A DNA stretch of 64,000 nucleotides from Halorubrum trapanicum (GTDB taxonomy: Archaea > Halobacteriota > Halobacteria > Halobacteriales > Haloferacaceae): positions 296,782 through 360,781 of the forward strand of contig NZ_JAGGKE010000002.1 in NCBI RefSeq assembly GCF_017873555.1. Direction: 5' to 3'. The notes below the pieces were generated by a model. The model was not told the origin of the DNA. It worked only from the letters and a program-made list of their open reading frames with translations, and did no database searches. The stretch's first letter is position 1. Every line of letters begins with the position of its first letter. The translations under genes and the position numbers were made by a program. This document shows, piece by piece, positions 16,361 to 25,077 of the stretch.

Positions 16361-16417
16361 TTCCGCCGTTTCGCCGATCGACCGTTTTCGACGCCTTTCC
16401 GCCGTTTCGCCGATCGA
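16361..16417. repeat. Two 21-bp direct repeats between convergent genes
   Basis: The unit starting ttccgccgtttcgccgat occurs at 16361-16381 and 16397-16417 (36-base period) in the short gap between the CBS gene and radB. With the T-runs around it (tatttt, gttttc, cctttcc), it may be a bidirectional terminator region. Confidence 0.5.
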
Positions 16418-16424
16418 GGCGGCA

Positions 16425-17132
16425 CTACCCGTCTGCGCCTTCCGCGAGCCCGTCGGCGACGATCCGGAAGGTCGCGGTGTCGCCCGCGGGCTTCGAGCGG
16501 TGCTTTTCGAGGGTCGCTCGGCGGTTCCCGCCGCGGAACCGGTCGACGCGGACGATCGCGCCGGTCCAGTGGTTGAGGGTGTTTCCGCCGAGCGCGCGGT
16601 CGCGGTCGCCCTCGGGGTCGGTGAACACCTGGTTCGTGATCACGACGGCGACGTCGTGGCGACGGGCCAGAGAGAGGAGGTGGGTCACCTGCTTGGCGAC
16701 CTTGCGGAGCGACTCGCCGCCCTCGGTGTCGCCGGCGCGCTCCAGTCGGTAGAAGCCCGTCGCGGAGTCTAACACGATCAGCTCCACCTCCTCCGCGAGC
16801 TCCTCGGCGTCGCGGACCGCCTCGCGCTGGTCGTCGAAGTCGTACGCCTCCGAGATCACCAGCCGCGCGGCGAGCGCCTCGAGGCTCTCGTCGCCGTCGT
16901 CCCGGTCGAGCCGCCCCTCGGCCATCTGCTCGAACCGGTCGATCGAGAGCCCCTCCGTGTCGATGTAGAGGGCGCGGTCGCCGCCGGCCGCGACCTCGAC
17001 CGCCGCGGCGAGCGCGAGGTTCGTCTTCCCCGCGGCCGGCGGGCCGTACACCTGCGTGACGACGCCGCGCTCGAAGCCGCCGCCCAACAGCTCGTCGACC
17101 GGGCGACAGCCGGTCGGGATCGGATCGCTCAC
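16425..17132 (-). CDS. radB: DNA repair and recombination protein RadB
   Basis: 235 residues, the short RadA/RecA paralogue of Euryarchaeota lacking the N-terminal helix-hairpin-helix domain. Walker A is GPPAAGKTN (residues 30-38), Walker B ELIVLDSATG, and the C-terminal part holds ALGGNTLNHWTGAIVRVDR. RadB binds DNA and ATP and supports RadA-mediated homologous recombination. The GTG start is backed by a strong TATA box (cgtttaaata) about 29 bases upstream. Confidence 0.95.
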   Translation of the reverse strand: MSDPIPTGCRPVDELLGGGFERGVVTQVYGPPAAGKTNLALAAAVEVAAGGDRALYIDTEGLSIDRFEQMAEGRLDRDDGDESLEALAARLVISEAYDFDDQREAVRDAEELAEEVELIVLDSATGFYRLERAGDTEGGESLRKVAKQVTHLLSLARRHDVAVVITNQVFTDPEGDRDRALGGNTLNHWTGAIVRVDRFRGGNRRATLEKHRSKPAGDTATFRIVADGLAEGADG

Positions 17133-17156
17133 TGGAGAGACGTTCGCTCGCGCTCG

Positions 17157-17166
17157 TATTTAAACG
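17157..17166 (-). promoter_or_regulatory. TATA box of radB
   Basis: Minus-strand cgtttaaata, centred about 29 bases before the GTG start at 17132; indicates a leaderless mRNA. Confidence 0.65.
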
Positions 17167-17348
17167 GTCGATCGCGGCGGGAACGGGTCGATACGCACCG
17201 CTCGTCGGCGGAACGCCGTCGTCCGTCGACAAAGCGCCGTCGCTCGTCGGAGTGTAATAAGTGTGAGAGAAACGGAGATGGCGTCGATCACGTCGAGCGA
17301 CGGCCGAAATCCGGTAGTGCGTGCGGACGCGCGTCCGCTACTTGGGGG

Positions 17349-17555
17349 TTAGTTGCGGACGAGGTTCGTCGCGCGCGGTCCCTTGGGGGACGATTCGATG
17401 TCGAATTCCACTTCCTGACCCTCCTCGAGGTCCGGGCCGCCGACGTCTTCCATGTGGAAGAACACGTCTTCGTCGTCGTCGAGGTCGCCGTCGTCAGTCG
17501 AGATGAAACCGTAGCCGCCAGTGTCGTTGAAGAAATCAACCTTACCGTTTGCCAT
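17349..17555 (-). CDS. cspA: Cold-shock-domain protein
   Basis: 68 residues, one cold-shock OB-fold. RNP1-like motif GGYGFIST and RNP2-like motif EDVFFHMED are clear; the C-terminus PKGPRATNLVRN is typical. Binds single-stranded RNA/DNA and probably acts as an RNA chaperone. The surface is very acidic (DDGDLDDDED loop). A TATA-like ggttatcc (minus strand, about 17582-17589) precedes it. The 216-base stretch between this gene and radB shows no further gene. Confidence 0.93.
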   Translation of the reverse strand: MANGKVDFFNDTGGYGFISTDDGDLDDDEDVFFHMEDVGGPDLEEGQEVEFDIESSPKGPRATNLVRN

Positions 17556-17764
17556 TGCGAATATACGTACAGCCCGTTCGGGGATAACCCTTGCGAGGGT
17601 CGTGGTACCACGGGGGTTCCGGACGTTCGTCTACCGGATATTTTTCGCACACCGACTCGTTTCGTGGCGCTACAGTCGATGTTCGGACGCTTCCGGTCGT
17701 GTTCACCGCGTGCCACCAGCCGCGGGGTTCATTTACGCGCGCCCACGTAAGGTCGGACAACGAC

Positions 17765-18496
17765 ATGGACCGCCGCCACTTCCTCCGCTCGCTCGCCGCC
17801 ACCGGCGCCGCCGCCGGCGCGACCGCCACCGCCGGCTGCGCCGGGGTGCTCGGTGATTCCGGCAGCGCAGACGACTCTCCCGACTTCGGCGGCGCCAACG
17901 CGAACGACACCGTCCTCGGCCCGCCCGAACAGAGCCGGGGGGATCCGGTCCACCCGATTCGCGGCGACGACATGCCCGAGTTCACCGTCCCCGACCCGAT
18001 CTCGGGCGAGGAGATATCGACGGCGGGGTTCGAGGGCGATCGGGCGTTCCTGTGGACCTCCTTTTACACCAGCTGTCCCGACGGCGTCTGTCCGGCGCTC
18101 ATCCTCCGACTTCGGCGCGCACAGGAGGTCGCGGCCGAGGAGGGGTTCGGCGACGAGGCCGCGTTCCTCCCCCTCACGTTCGATCCCGAGCGCGACACCG
18201 CCGACGTGCTCCGCGAGTACGCCGAACAGCGCGGCGTCAACCTCGACGCCGGCAACTGGCACTTCCTTCGCCCCGAGAGCTACGAGGCGGGTGTGGAGCT
18301 GATGGACGAGAACTTCGGGCTCAAAATCGAGAAGACGGACGGCTCGGAGTACGAGAACCTGGAGTACGCGTTCCCGCACTACGGGCTCATCCTGCTCGTC
18401 AACAAGCGGGGCATCGTCGAGCGGGCGTACCCGAGAGGACCCCAGACCGACGTCGAACGGATCGTCGACGACTTCCGACGGGTGGTCACGGCGTGA
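17765..18496 (+). CDS. SCO1/SenC-family copper chaperone-like lipoprotein
   Basis: 243 residues. It begins with a Tat motif (RRHFLRSL) and a lipobox Cys25 (TAGCAG), so it is anchored outside the membrane. The thioredoxin-like SCO domain has the paired cysteines Cys104 and Cys109 (SCPDGVCP) and a candidate third ligand His205 (FPHYG). SCO proteins deliver copper to, or reduce, the CuA site of cytochrome oxidase. It overlaps the next gene by GTGA and heads a three-gene thiol-redox cassette. Confidence 0.88.
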   Translation: MDRRHFLRSLAATGAAAGATATAGCAGVLGDSGSADDSPDFGGANANDTVLGPPEQSRGDPVHPIRGDDMPEFTVPDPISGEEISTAGFEGDRAFLWTSFYTSCPDGVCPALILRLRRAQEVAAEEGFGDEAAFLPLTFDPERDTADVLREYAEQRGVNLDAGNWHFLRPESYEAGVELMDENFGLKIEKTDGSEYENLEYAFPHYGLILLVNKRGIVERAYPRGPQTDVERIVDDFRRVVTA

Positions 18497-19077
18497 GGCG
18501 ACGGGACTTGGTGGCCGGACTCGCGAGCGTCGGGGTGCTCGGCGGGGCGGGCGCCGTCGCGACCGGCGGGATACCAAGCGCGCCCGGCGGCGACGACCTC
18601 GACGGCAGCGAGACCGGCAACGAGACCGGCGGCGACGCGCCGGAACGGGTCGAACCGGTGACGCTCGAGACGGTCGACGCGCCCGGGAGTCGCGACGGCG
18701 AGGTGACGTTGCCAGCTCCCGATCGTCCAACTTTCATCGATTTCTTCGCGACGTGGTGTAGTCCGTGCGTCGAGCAGATGCCCGACCTCGTCGCGGCGCA
18801 CGAGCGGCTCGGCGAGGAGGTGCTGTTCGTCTCGGTGACGCCGGAGGACGTCGGCGGCGCAGTGAGCGAGGAGTCGGTTGCCGACTGGTGGACCGAGAAC
18901 GACGGAAACTGGCTCGTCGCGGCCGACGTGACGGCGGAGCTTGCGGCGCGACTCAACGTCGGCGGCTACCCGAGCGCCCGCGCAATCGACGCCGCCGGGC
19001 GCGTCCGGTGGTCGACCTCCGGAACCCACACGACGGAGGAGTTCGTCGCAGGCATCGAACGGGCGCTCGACGAATGA
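18493..19077 (+). CDS. TlpA/ResA-like thiol-disulfide oxidoreductase
   Basis: 194 residues. It starts at GTG overlapping the SCO stop codon, indicating translational coupling. A Tat-like start (MRRRDLVAGL) plus hydrophobic helix suggests export; a Gly/Asp/Asn linker follows. The thioredoxin domain holds the redox pair Cys89/Cys92 (ATWCSPCVEQMP) and the cis-Pro region GGYPSARAID. Likely keeps extracytoplasmic cysteines (for example those of the SCO protein or CuA) reduced, drawing electrons from the CcdA-like protein encoded next. Confidence 0.88.
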   Translation: MRRRDLVAGLASVGVLGGAGAVATGGIPSAPGGDDLDGSETGNETGGDAPERVEPVTLETVDAPGSRDGEVTLPAPDRPTFIDFFATWCSPCVEQMPDLVAAHERLGEEVLFVSVTPEDVGGAVSEESVADWWTENDGNWLVAADVTAELAARLNVGGYPSARAIDAAGRVRWSTSGTHTTEEFVAGIERALDE

Positions 19078-19113
19078 ACAGGCGATTCGATCAATGACCC
19101 GACGGACCGACAG

Positions 19114-19779
19114 ATGACCGACGTCTCGCTCGCGACCAACGTCCCGTTCGCCGTGACAGCGGGGGTCGCGACGTTCTTCTCGCCGTGCGCGTACCCGCTC
19201 CTGCCGGGGTACGTCGGCTTCTACGTGAACTCCGTCGACGCCGACTCCGCGTCGGTCCTCGGGGCGGGGGTGCGCGGGGTCGCGGCCGCGGTCGGCGTGC
19301 TGGCGACGTTCGCGCTGCTCGCCGGCGCCACGGTCCGGGTCGGCTACTCGACGCTGTCGAACATCACCGTCTTCGAGACGCTCGTCGGCGGGCTGCTGAT
19401 CGCCTTCGGGCTGCTCGTGGTCTCCGGGCGCGCGCCGTCGATATCGGTACCGCTGCCGGAGCGGCGGTCGAGCGTGCTCGGGTTCGGCGTCTTCGGCGCG
19501 GGGTACGCGCTGGCCGGGGCGGGCTGCGTGGCGCCGGTGTTCCTCGGCGTCGTCGCCCGCGCGATCGCGCTCCCGTCGGAGACGGCGGTGCTCCTCCTCG
19601 CCGTCTACGGCGGCACCGTCGCCGTCCTGATGGCCGCGACCACCGTCGCGACCGGCGTCGGACTCGTCAGCAACGCGAACCGGGTGATGGCCCACGCCGG
19701 ACTGCTGAAGCGAGTCGCGGGCGCGGTGATGGTCGTCGCGGGCGTCGGACAGCTGTACCTCTCGCTGGTCGTGTACTGA
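19114..19779 (+). CDS. ccdA: CcdA-type transmembrane thiol electron carrier
   Basis: 221 residues with about six membrane helices. The two family cysteines lie inside helices in Pro/Gly contexts: Cys25 (FFSPCAYPLLPGY) and Cys138 (GAGCVAPVFLG). CcdA/DsbD-core proteins carry reducing equivalents from cytoplasmic thioredoxin to extracytoplasmic partners. It lies 36 bases after the TlpA-like gene. The SCO-TlpA-CcdA order makes a role in respiratory oxidase or cytochrome maturation likely. Confidence 0.9.
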   Translation: MTDVSLATNVPFAVTAGVATFFSPCAYPLLPGYVGFYVNSVDADSASVLGAGVRGVAAAVGVLATFALLAGATVRVGYSTLSNITVFETLVGGLLIAFGLLVVSGRAPSISVPLPERRSSVLGFGVFGAGYALAGAGCVAPVFLGVVARAIALPSETAVLLLAVYGGTVAVLMAATTVATGVGLVSNANRVMAHAGLLKRVAGAVMVVAGVGQLYLSLVVY

Positions 19780-19912
19780 GACCGGAACCGCGTGCCGGAC
19801 CGGGACGCATCGCGTCTCGGTCGGCGAAACGAACCCGTGAGTCTCCCGTAGATTCTTAAGCGACAGCACGGAAGTTCTGGACAGCCGAACCACACGGTTC
19901 GGTCCCCGCAAC

Positions 19913-20572
19913 ATGAATCTCGATCAATTCACCGCCGAGAACGCACCGACCGACAGCGCGGAACCGTTCCAGCGCGAGAACAGCTACACCCTCGACGTCG
20001 AGGTCGCCGGCACCGTCATGGCGAAGGCCGGCTCGATGGTCGCGTACACGGGCGACGTCTCGTTCACCGGAAAGGCCTCCGCCGAGGGCGGCATCACCGG
20101 CTTCCTCAAGGAGGCCGCCACGGGCGAAGGGACGCCGATCATGGCCGTCGAGGGCGACGGCCACGTCTACTTCGCGGACGACGGCAAGAAGGTACAGGTG
20201 ATCGAGCTCGGCGCCGGCGAGTCGATCACGGTCAACGGCGAGGACGTGCTGGCGTTCGAGGAGTCGCTCTCCTACGAGATCAGCACCATCGATAGCCTCG
20301 CCGGCGCGCTCGCGGGCGGGTTCAGCAACGTCTACCTCGAAGGCCCCGGCTACGTCGCGCTCACCACCCACGGCGACCCGATCGTCCTCGAACCGCCGGT
20401 GGCGACCGACCCGAGCGCGACCGTCGCGTGGGGCGGCACCTCCCCTGACGTGGAGGTCAACCGGAGCCTCTCGGACATGATCGGCCAGGAGTCGGGCGAG
20501 CGGTACCAGATGCGGTTCGACGACGCCGACGGCGGCTTCGTCGTGGTCCAGCCGCGCGAAGAGCACGTCTGA
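19913..20572 (+). CDS. AIM24 / TIGR00266-family protein
   Basis: 219 residues, mainly beta-strand. Typical stretches are VAGTVMAKAGSMVAYTGDVSF, AEGDGHVYFADDGKKVQVIEL and FSNVYLEGPGYVALTTHGDPIVL. AIM24 proteins occur in all domains and are tied to membrane or mitochondrial organisation, but no activity is established. No signal peptide. A TATA-like gattcttaag (19851-19860) would give a short leader of about 30 bases. Confidence 0.85.
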   Translation: MNLDQFTAENAPTDSAEPFQRENSYTLDVEVAGTVMAKAGSMVAYTGDVSFTGKASAEGGITGFLKEAATGEGTPIMAVEGDGHVYFADDGKKVQVIELGAGESITVNGEDVLAFEESLSYEISTIDSLAGALAGGFSNVYLEGPGYVALTTHGDPIVLEPPVATDPSATVAWGGTSPDVEVNRSLSDMIGQESGERYQMRFDDADGGFVVVQPREEHV

Positions 20573-20637
20573 GTCGGGACCGAGACGCCGACCTGCGGAC
20601 CGGGCTTACCGCGCCGTCGGCCTTTCGCGCCGCCGGC

Positions 20638-21993
20638 TTACCGCGCCGCCAGCCAGTCGGCGAAATCGCCGGTGAGGAACCCGACGTAGTCGGCGATTCC
20701 GAGGTACAGGGAGACGACCACGACGATCAGGATCGGGACCCGGACCGCCCAGATCCAGACGCCGTCGAGTCCGCCGATGTCTCCGATCCCCTTGCGGAGC
20801 TCCTTGCGGCCGACGTCCGGCACGACCCAGCCGACGAACAGCGCGAGCAGCAGCGACCCGAGCACGAGCAGGATACCGTCGGCGAGCCCGTCGTACAGCC
20901 CGAGGAAGACGGAGTCGATCGTGACGGGGACGCCGAGCAGGAAGACGGCGGCCCCCAGTCCGGCCGAGGCCGGAACCCGGGCGACGCCGACCTCGTCAAT
21001 CAGGTACGAGACCAGCACTTCGAGGATGCTGATCGCCGAAGAGAGCGCGGCGATCCCGACCATGCCGAAGAAGACGATTCCGAGCGCACGACCGCCGGGA
21101 ATACCGGCGAACGCCGCGGTGAGACTGACGAATATCGCGCCGGGACCGCCCGTCCCCGGCTCGATCCCGACCGAGAAGAGGACGGGGAAGACGACGAAGC
21201 CGACCAGGACGGCGACGAGCGTGTCGATCGTCGCGATGATCCCGGCGTCGGCCGCGAGGTTCCGGTCCTCGCCGAGGTAGGAGGCGTAGGTGATCATCAC
21301 GCCCATCCCGAGCGAGAGGGTGAAGAACGCCTGCCCGGCGGCGGCGGGGAGGATCTCCGTCCAGTTCGCGGCGATCGTCCCGAAGTCGGGCGAGAGGTAG
21401 TAGGCGTACGCCGCGCTCGCGCCGTCGAGCGTGGACCCGTACGCGGCCAGCCCGACGAGCAGCACCAGGATGGCGGGGACCATCACCTTCACGCTCAGTT
21501 CGATCCCGCGCCTGACCCCGGCGGCGATGATGCCGACGACGAGCAGCATGAAGAGGGCGTGGAACGCGAGCGAGTCGAGACCGGTCGAGACGGCCCCGTA
21601 CAGCGCGTCCGCCGCCGACGGGCCGGCCAGCGTGTACCCCTCTGTGATCCCGATGAGCGTGTAGCGGAGGAACCACCCCGCGATGACGCTGTAGTACGAC
21701 AGGATGATGAAACCGGTGACGACGAACAGCCAGCCGGCGTACGACCAGACGCCGCTGCCCAGTTCCCGCAGCGCGCCGACGGGGTTCCGGTCGGTCCGGC
21801 GACCGATCACGAACTCGACGAGGATCGCCGGGAACCCGATCAGCGCGACGAACGCCAGGTAGGTGATCAGAAACGACGATCCGCCGTACTGGCCGGTGAT
21901 GAAGGGGAACCGCCAGATGTTCCCCAGTCCGACCGCGCTGCCGACCGCGGCGAGGATGAACCCCGCCCGCGTCGCCCATGTCTCGCGTGCCAT
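20638..21993 (-). CDS. Neurotransmitter:sodium symporter (SNF) family transporter
   Basis: 451 residues, about 11-12 membrane helices. The first helix carries the family signature GFILAAVGSAVGLGNIWRFPF with the Na+/substrate-binding unwound segment; GQAFFTLSLGMGVMITYASYL is the helix-6 region. Members of this group (like LeuT, Tyt1, MhsT) take up amino acids with sodium. Substrate unknown here. The start ATG is immediately before the first helix, and a TATA-like gtttttac sits near 22018-22026 on the minus strand. Confidence 0.92.
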   Translation of the reverse strand: MARETWATRAGFILAAVGSAVGLGNIWRFPFITGQYGGSSFLITYLAFVALIGFPAILVEFVIGRRTDRNPVGALRELGSGVWSYAGWLFVVTGFIILSYYSVIAGWFLRYTLIGITEGYTLAGPSAADALYGAVSTGLDSLAFHALFMLLVVGIIAAGVRRGIELSVKVMVPAILVLLVGLAAYGSTLDGASAAYAYYLSPDFGTIAANWTEILPAAAGQAFFTLSLGMGVMITYASYLGEDRNLAADAGIIATIDTLVAVLVGFVVFPVLFSVGIEPGTGGPGAIFVSLTAAFAGIPGGRALGIVFFGMVGIAALSSAISILEVLVSYLIDEVGVARVPASAGLGAAVFLLGVPVTIDSVFLGLYDGLADGILLVLGSLLLALFVGWVVPDVGRKELRKGIGDIGGLDGVWIWAVRVPILIVVVVSLYLGIADYVGFLTGDFADWLAAR

Positions 21994-22188
21994 TGGTGTC
22001 GGAGAGAGATCCCCAACGCGTAAAAACGTGTCTCTCCGCCGCTCTCACCACTAATCATCGAACGTGATCAATTGGGCACCGGCGCGGCGGAGACGTGTGC
22101 GGCGCCGCGCGTCCGCGCCGAAATCACGACCGGTCCGACCCGCGTCGGGGACCGTGAATTTAATAGCCGGACGGCGACCTCACGGGAT

Positions 22189-23577
22189 ATGGAACGCGTA
22201 GACGTCGCGATCGTGGGTGGCGGGCCGGCCGGATCGTCCGCGGCGCACGCGGCCGCGACCGGCGGGGCGGACGCCCTGGTCCTCGAGAAGGGCGTCCCCC
22301 GGGCCGACCGCGAGCGGCTCGGTCCGGACTCGACCGACGCGGCCGGGATCTTGGACTACTGGGTCGACATCATGGGGATCCACCCCGACGAGTTCGACGA
22401 CGGGGTGGTCCAGCGCGAGCTGAACCGCGCGGAGTTCCGCGGTTCCGACGAGTCGGCGACGCTCACCTCCACCGGCATCGACTCCTCGTACGACGGGTTC
22501 GGGTACACCTTCCAGCGCGCGCGCTTCGACGACTGGCTCCGCGACCGCGCCGAGGACGCCGGGGCCGAGTACCGCGCCGGCACCTCCGTCCGCGGCGTCG
22601 ACACCGATCTCTCGACAACGCCCGGCGACGACGACCCGCGGCACACGCTCGAACTCGCGGACGGCGGCACCGTCGGCGCCGACTTCGTCGTCCTCGCCGA
22701 CGGGCCGCAGCGCACCGTGACGAACCGCGTCCTCGACGAGTACCTCCCCGCGGACGCGCAGGCCTCGGAGCGGCTGGCCTCCCGGACCGCGAACCACATC
22801 GCGTACCAGGAGTACCGGCGCGTCCCGGAGGACGTGTTCGAGGAGGTGAACGACGCGATCGTCTTCTGGTGGGGCGTGATGCCCGGCGAGACCGCGTATC
22901 CGTGGATCTTCCCGAACGCGGACCGCGTCTGTCGGATCGGACTGACGATGCCGATCGGACTCGACATCGACGACTTCGACCGCGACGCGTACGCGCTGCT
23001 CGACGGGGACGACGAGTCGATTCCGCAGGGCAACGAGTACATCCGTCGGCTCTTAGAGTGGCAGTACGGCGACGAGTACGACATCGAGGAGGACTTCCCC
23101 GTCGTCGAGGACGCCGGGAAGCGGAACGGTACCGAAACGTATCCGATCTCGTCGACCCGACCGATCGACTCGCCCGTGGAAGCCGGCATCGCGGTCGCGG
23201 GCGGCGCGATGGGTACGACCTCGGCGTTTCACGAGGGCGGCGACCACGTCGCGGTCCGAACCGGCGCGATCGCGGGCGAACTCGCCGCGGAGGGCGATCT
23301 GGCCGCGTACAACCGCCGCTGGAAGGAGGCGATCGGCGACGAGGTCGTCCGCAACGTGACGATGGCCGACATGGTGGCGGAGTACGAGCCGGACGACTGG
23401 AACCGCGTCATCGGCGCGGCCGACGCGATGCTCGCGGCCGAGACCGGCGACGGCCTCCTCTCGCAGCCGTACCGCTCCGGCTGGGAGTCGCTGAAGCTGA
23501 TGCTCGGCTACAGGTGGAACAAGCGGCGGGTGAAGAAGGGGTACGTCGGCATCGACGAGAGCGAGTACGTGTACTGA
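22189..23577 (+). CDS. Geranylgeranyl-reductase-family FAD-dependent oxidoreductase
   Basis: 462 residues. The N-terminal Rossmann motif VAIVGGGPAGSSAA binds FAD; a second FAD segment is AGIAVAGGAMGTTSAFHEGG, and FVVLADGP lies between. The layout fits the geranylgeranyl reductase / electron-transfer-flavoprotein dehydrogenase-like group, which in archaea saturates isoprenoid chains of membrane lipids or menaquinone. The ATG at 22189 is chosen because a TATA-like gaatttaatag (22156-22166) lies about 28 bases before it; the frame stays open upstream but without promoter support. Confidence 0.85.
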   Translation: MERVDVAIVGGGPAGSSAAHAAATGGADALVLEKGVPRADRERLGPDSTDAAGILDYWVDIMGIHPDEFDDGVVQRELNRAEFRGSDESATLTSTGIDSSYDGFGYTFQRARFDDWLRDRAEDAGAEYRAGTSVRGVDTDLSTTPGDDDPRHTLELADGGTVGADFVVLADGPQRTVTNRVLDEYLPADAQASERLASRTANHIAYQEYRRVPEDVFEEVNDAIVFWWGVMPGETAYPWIFPNADRVCRIGLTMPIGLDIDDFDRDAYALLDGDDESIPQGNEYIRRLLEWQYGDEYDIEEDFPVVEDAGKRNGTETYPISSTRPIDSPVEAGIAVAGGAMGTTSAFHEGGDHVAVRTGAIAGELAAEGDLAAYNRRWKEAIGDEVVRNVTMADMVAEYEPDDWNRVIGAADAMLAAETGDGLLSQPYRSGWESLKLMLGYRWNKRRVKKGYVGIDESEYVY

Positions 23578-23643
23578 CTCCCGACGCGCCCCTCGGCTCC
23601 GAACCGATGGCCGCGACGCCATCTGCCGACAGATCGACGCCCG

Positions 23644-24786
23644 CTACCGGATCACGGGCGCCGCCAACTCCACCGGATCCGCGTCGATCCCCGCGACGTC
23701 CACCGGCTCGACCTCGTGAGTGGGCCATCGCCCGGTCTTCGTGAGTCGCTCGGTCAGGTCCGGCGCGACGAGGTGCGTGTCCTCGCTTTTCGTCCCCTGA
23801 ACCGTCGGGTTCCACGCGTAGCCCATCGGCCACCGGACCGGCTCGTCGCCGTCCGGCGTCGCGACCCACTCCCGGCCCGCGAACCCGGCGGCGCCGCCCT
23901 GGTGGTGGTTCTCCCACTCGTCGGGGAAGCCGACCGCGTCGTACGCCGCCCGGACCGCCGCGAAGACGTCGCCGGCGGTGTCGGCGGTGTCGGTGGTGTC
24001 GGCGGTGTCGTCGCCTCCCGAGAGCCTCCCGGCCGCGGCGGCCTCGGTGGCCCGGATCGCGGTCGCCTCGACGCGCGCCGCGGCGCGGTGGCGCTGTTCG
24101 AACCAGTCGGGGGCGTCGAAGGCGACGGTCCGGGTCATCGAGGCGTACAGCCCCGCGCGCTCGCCGGTGACGGACACGAGCGCGTAGTCGCCGAGCGCCG
24201 CGTCGGTCGGTGTGAAGTGGCGGTACGCCTCCGCCCGTTCCGCGCCGCCGACGAGCACGACCGGGGTGTCCACGTCGCGCGAGGCGAGCGAGATATCGAT
24301 CCCGGCCGCGACCTCGTACTCGGGGTCCTCCGGTTCGAGGTTGCGGCAGACGGTCTCGACGGCGGCGGCGACCTCGCGGCCCAGTTCGCGGTACCGCTCG
24401 ACGTCGTCGTCGGTGAGCGGCTGCCGGAGCCGGCTCCCGTCGGCGTCCTCGAACCCGGGCACGTCGAAGTCCGCGGCCGCGGGGGCGGGCGACCGCTCGG
24501 CGACCGCGTCGGCGAGCGAGTCGGCGTACCACGGAAACGACTCGACCGCGAAGGCGTCGGGAAGCTCCTCGTCGGCGAGCCGGTCCGCCTCGATGTCGTC
24601 GGTGATCACGCGGAGGTCGCCGTCGTAGCCGGCGGCGGCGACGCCCGTCGGCGCATCGGCGTCGACGACGTTGTCGCCGCCGGTGAGCCACGCGAAGCCG
24701 TTGGGACGCGCGAACCAGACCGCTTCGAGCCCGCGCTCGTCGAGGTACGCGTCGAGCCTGTCGGTGCGAGCGGCAGTGTCGACCAT
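23644..24786 (-). CDS. M24 (creatinase/prolidase) fold protein lacking metal-binding aspartates
   Basis: 380 residues. An N-terminal creatinase-like domain (residues 1-120) precedes the pita-bread domain (about 125-345). In metallopeptidases of this fold two Asp ligands appear in D-x(n)-D-x-TRT; here these positions are Ser205 (ALVSVTGERAG) and Ser216 (YASMTRT). The conserved His segment HHQGG (294-298) and Glu in GTKSEDTH remain. I infer a metal-independent, creatinase-like hydrolase, not an aminopeptidase. A Thr/Asp/Ala slippage tract sits at about 259-273. Confidence 0.8.
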   Translation of the reverse strand: MVDTAARTDRLDAYLDERGLEAVWFARPNGFAWLTGGDNVVDADAPTGVAAAGYDGDLRVITDDIEADRLADEELPDAFAVESFPWYADSLADAVAERSPAPAAADFDVPGFEDADGSRLRQPLTDDDVERYRELGREVAAAVETVCRNLEPEDPEYEVAAGIDISLASRDVDTPVVLVGGAERAEAYRHFTPTDAALGDYALVSVTGERAGLYASMTRTVAFDAPDWFEQRHRAAARVEATAIRATEAAAAGRLSGGDDTADTTDTADTAGDVFAAVRAAYDAVGFPDEWENHHQGGAAGFAGREWVATPDGDEPVRWPMGYAWNPTVQGTKSEDTHLVAPDLTERLTKTGRWPTHEVEPVDVAGIDADPVELAAPVIR

Positions 24787-25002
24787 ACGAACGGATGCTC
24801 GTCGAACGGGTAAAACCGGTCGGAAAACCGCCGACGCGTCGCGCGCCGTCGGTACCGAGCGATGGGTCGAGACGCCGGTGGAATCGGGATCGTCGCCGCG
24901 CCGTCTTCCGATCGATTCGCCGGACGCGCTCGGGCCGAAGCTCGAAACGAAAGGTTCAATTACGTTCCACGGAAACGACGAAACGCGTCAGTAAGCCCCT
25001 TC

Positions 25003-25077
25003 GGGTTGGTAGTCTAGTCCGGTTATGACACCTCCTTGACATGGAGGAGGCCGGCGGTTCAAATCCGCCCCAACCCA
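25003..25077 (+). tRNA. tRNA-Val (anticodon GAC)
   Basis: 75 bases including the discriminator A. Acceptor stem GGGTTGG/CCAACCC, anticodon stem CCTCC/GGAGG with loop ttGACat (anticodon 25038-25040), T stem GGCGG/CCGCC with loop ttcaaat. No intron and no encoded CCA tail beyond the overlap with the sequence. The last 22 bases are repeated 184 bases downstream. Confidence 0.95.

Noticed and set aside
15154..17232. 692-codon minus-strand frame over the CBS and RadB genes
   Set aside because: Antisense to the CBS gene and out of frame with RadB; low-complexity shadow.
22072..22188. N-terminal extension of the geranylgeranyl-reductase-like protein
   Set aside because: The TATA box at 22156-22166 lies inside this stretch, so the transcript should begin near ATG 22189; the extension precedes the Rossmann motif without homology.
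23958..24012. Microsatellite-like gtcggcggt repeats as a regulatory repeat
   Set aside because: It lies inside the M24-fold gene and encodes its Thr/Asp/Ala tract; explained by coding slippage.
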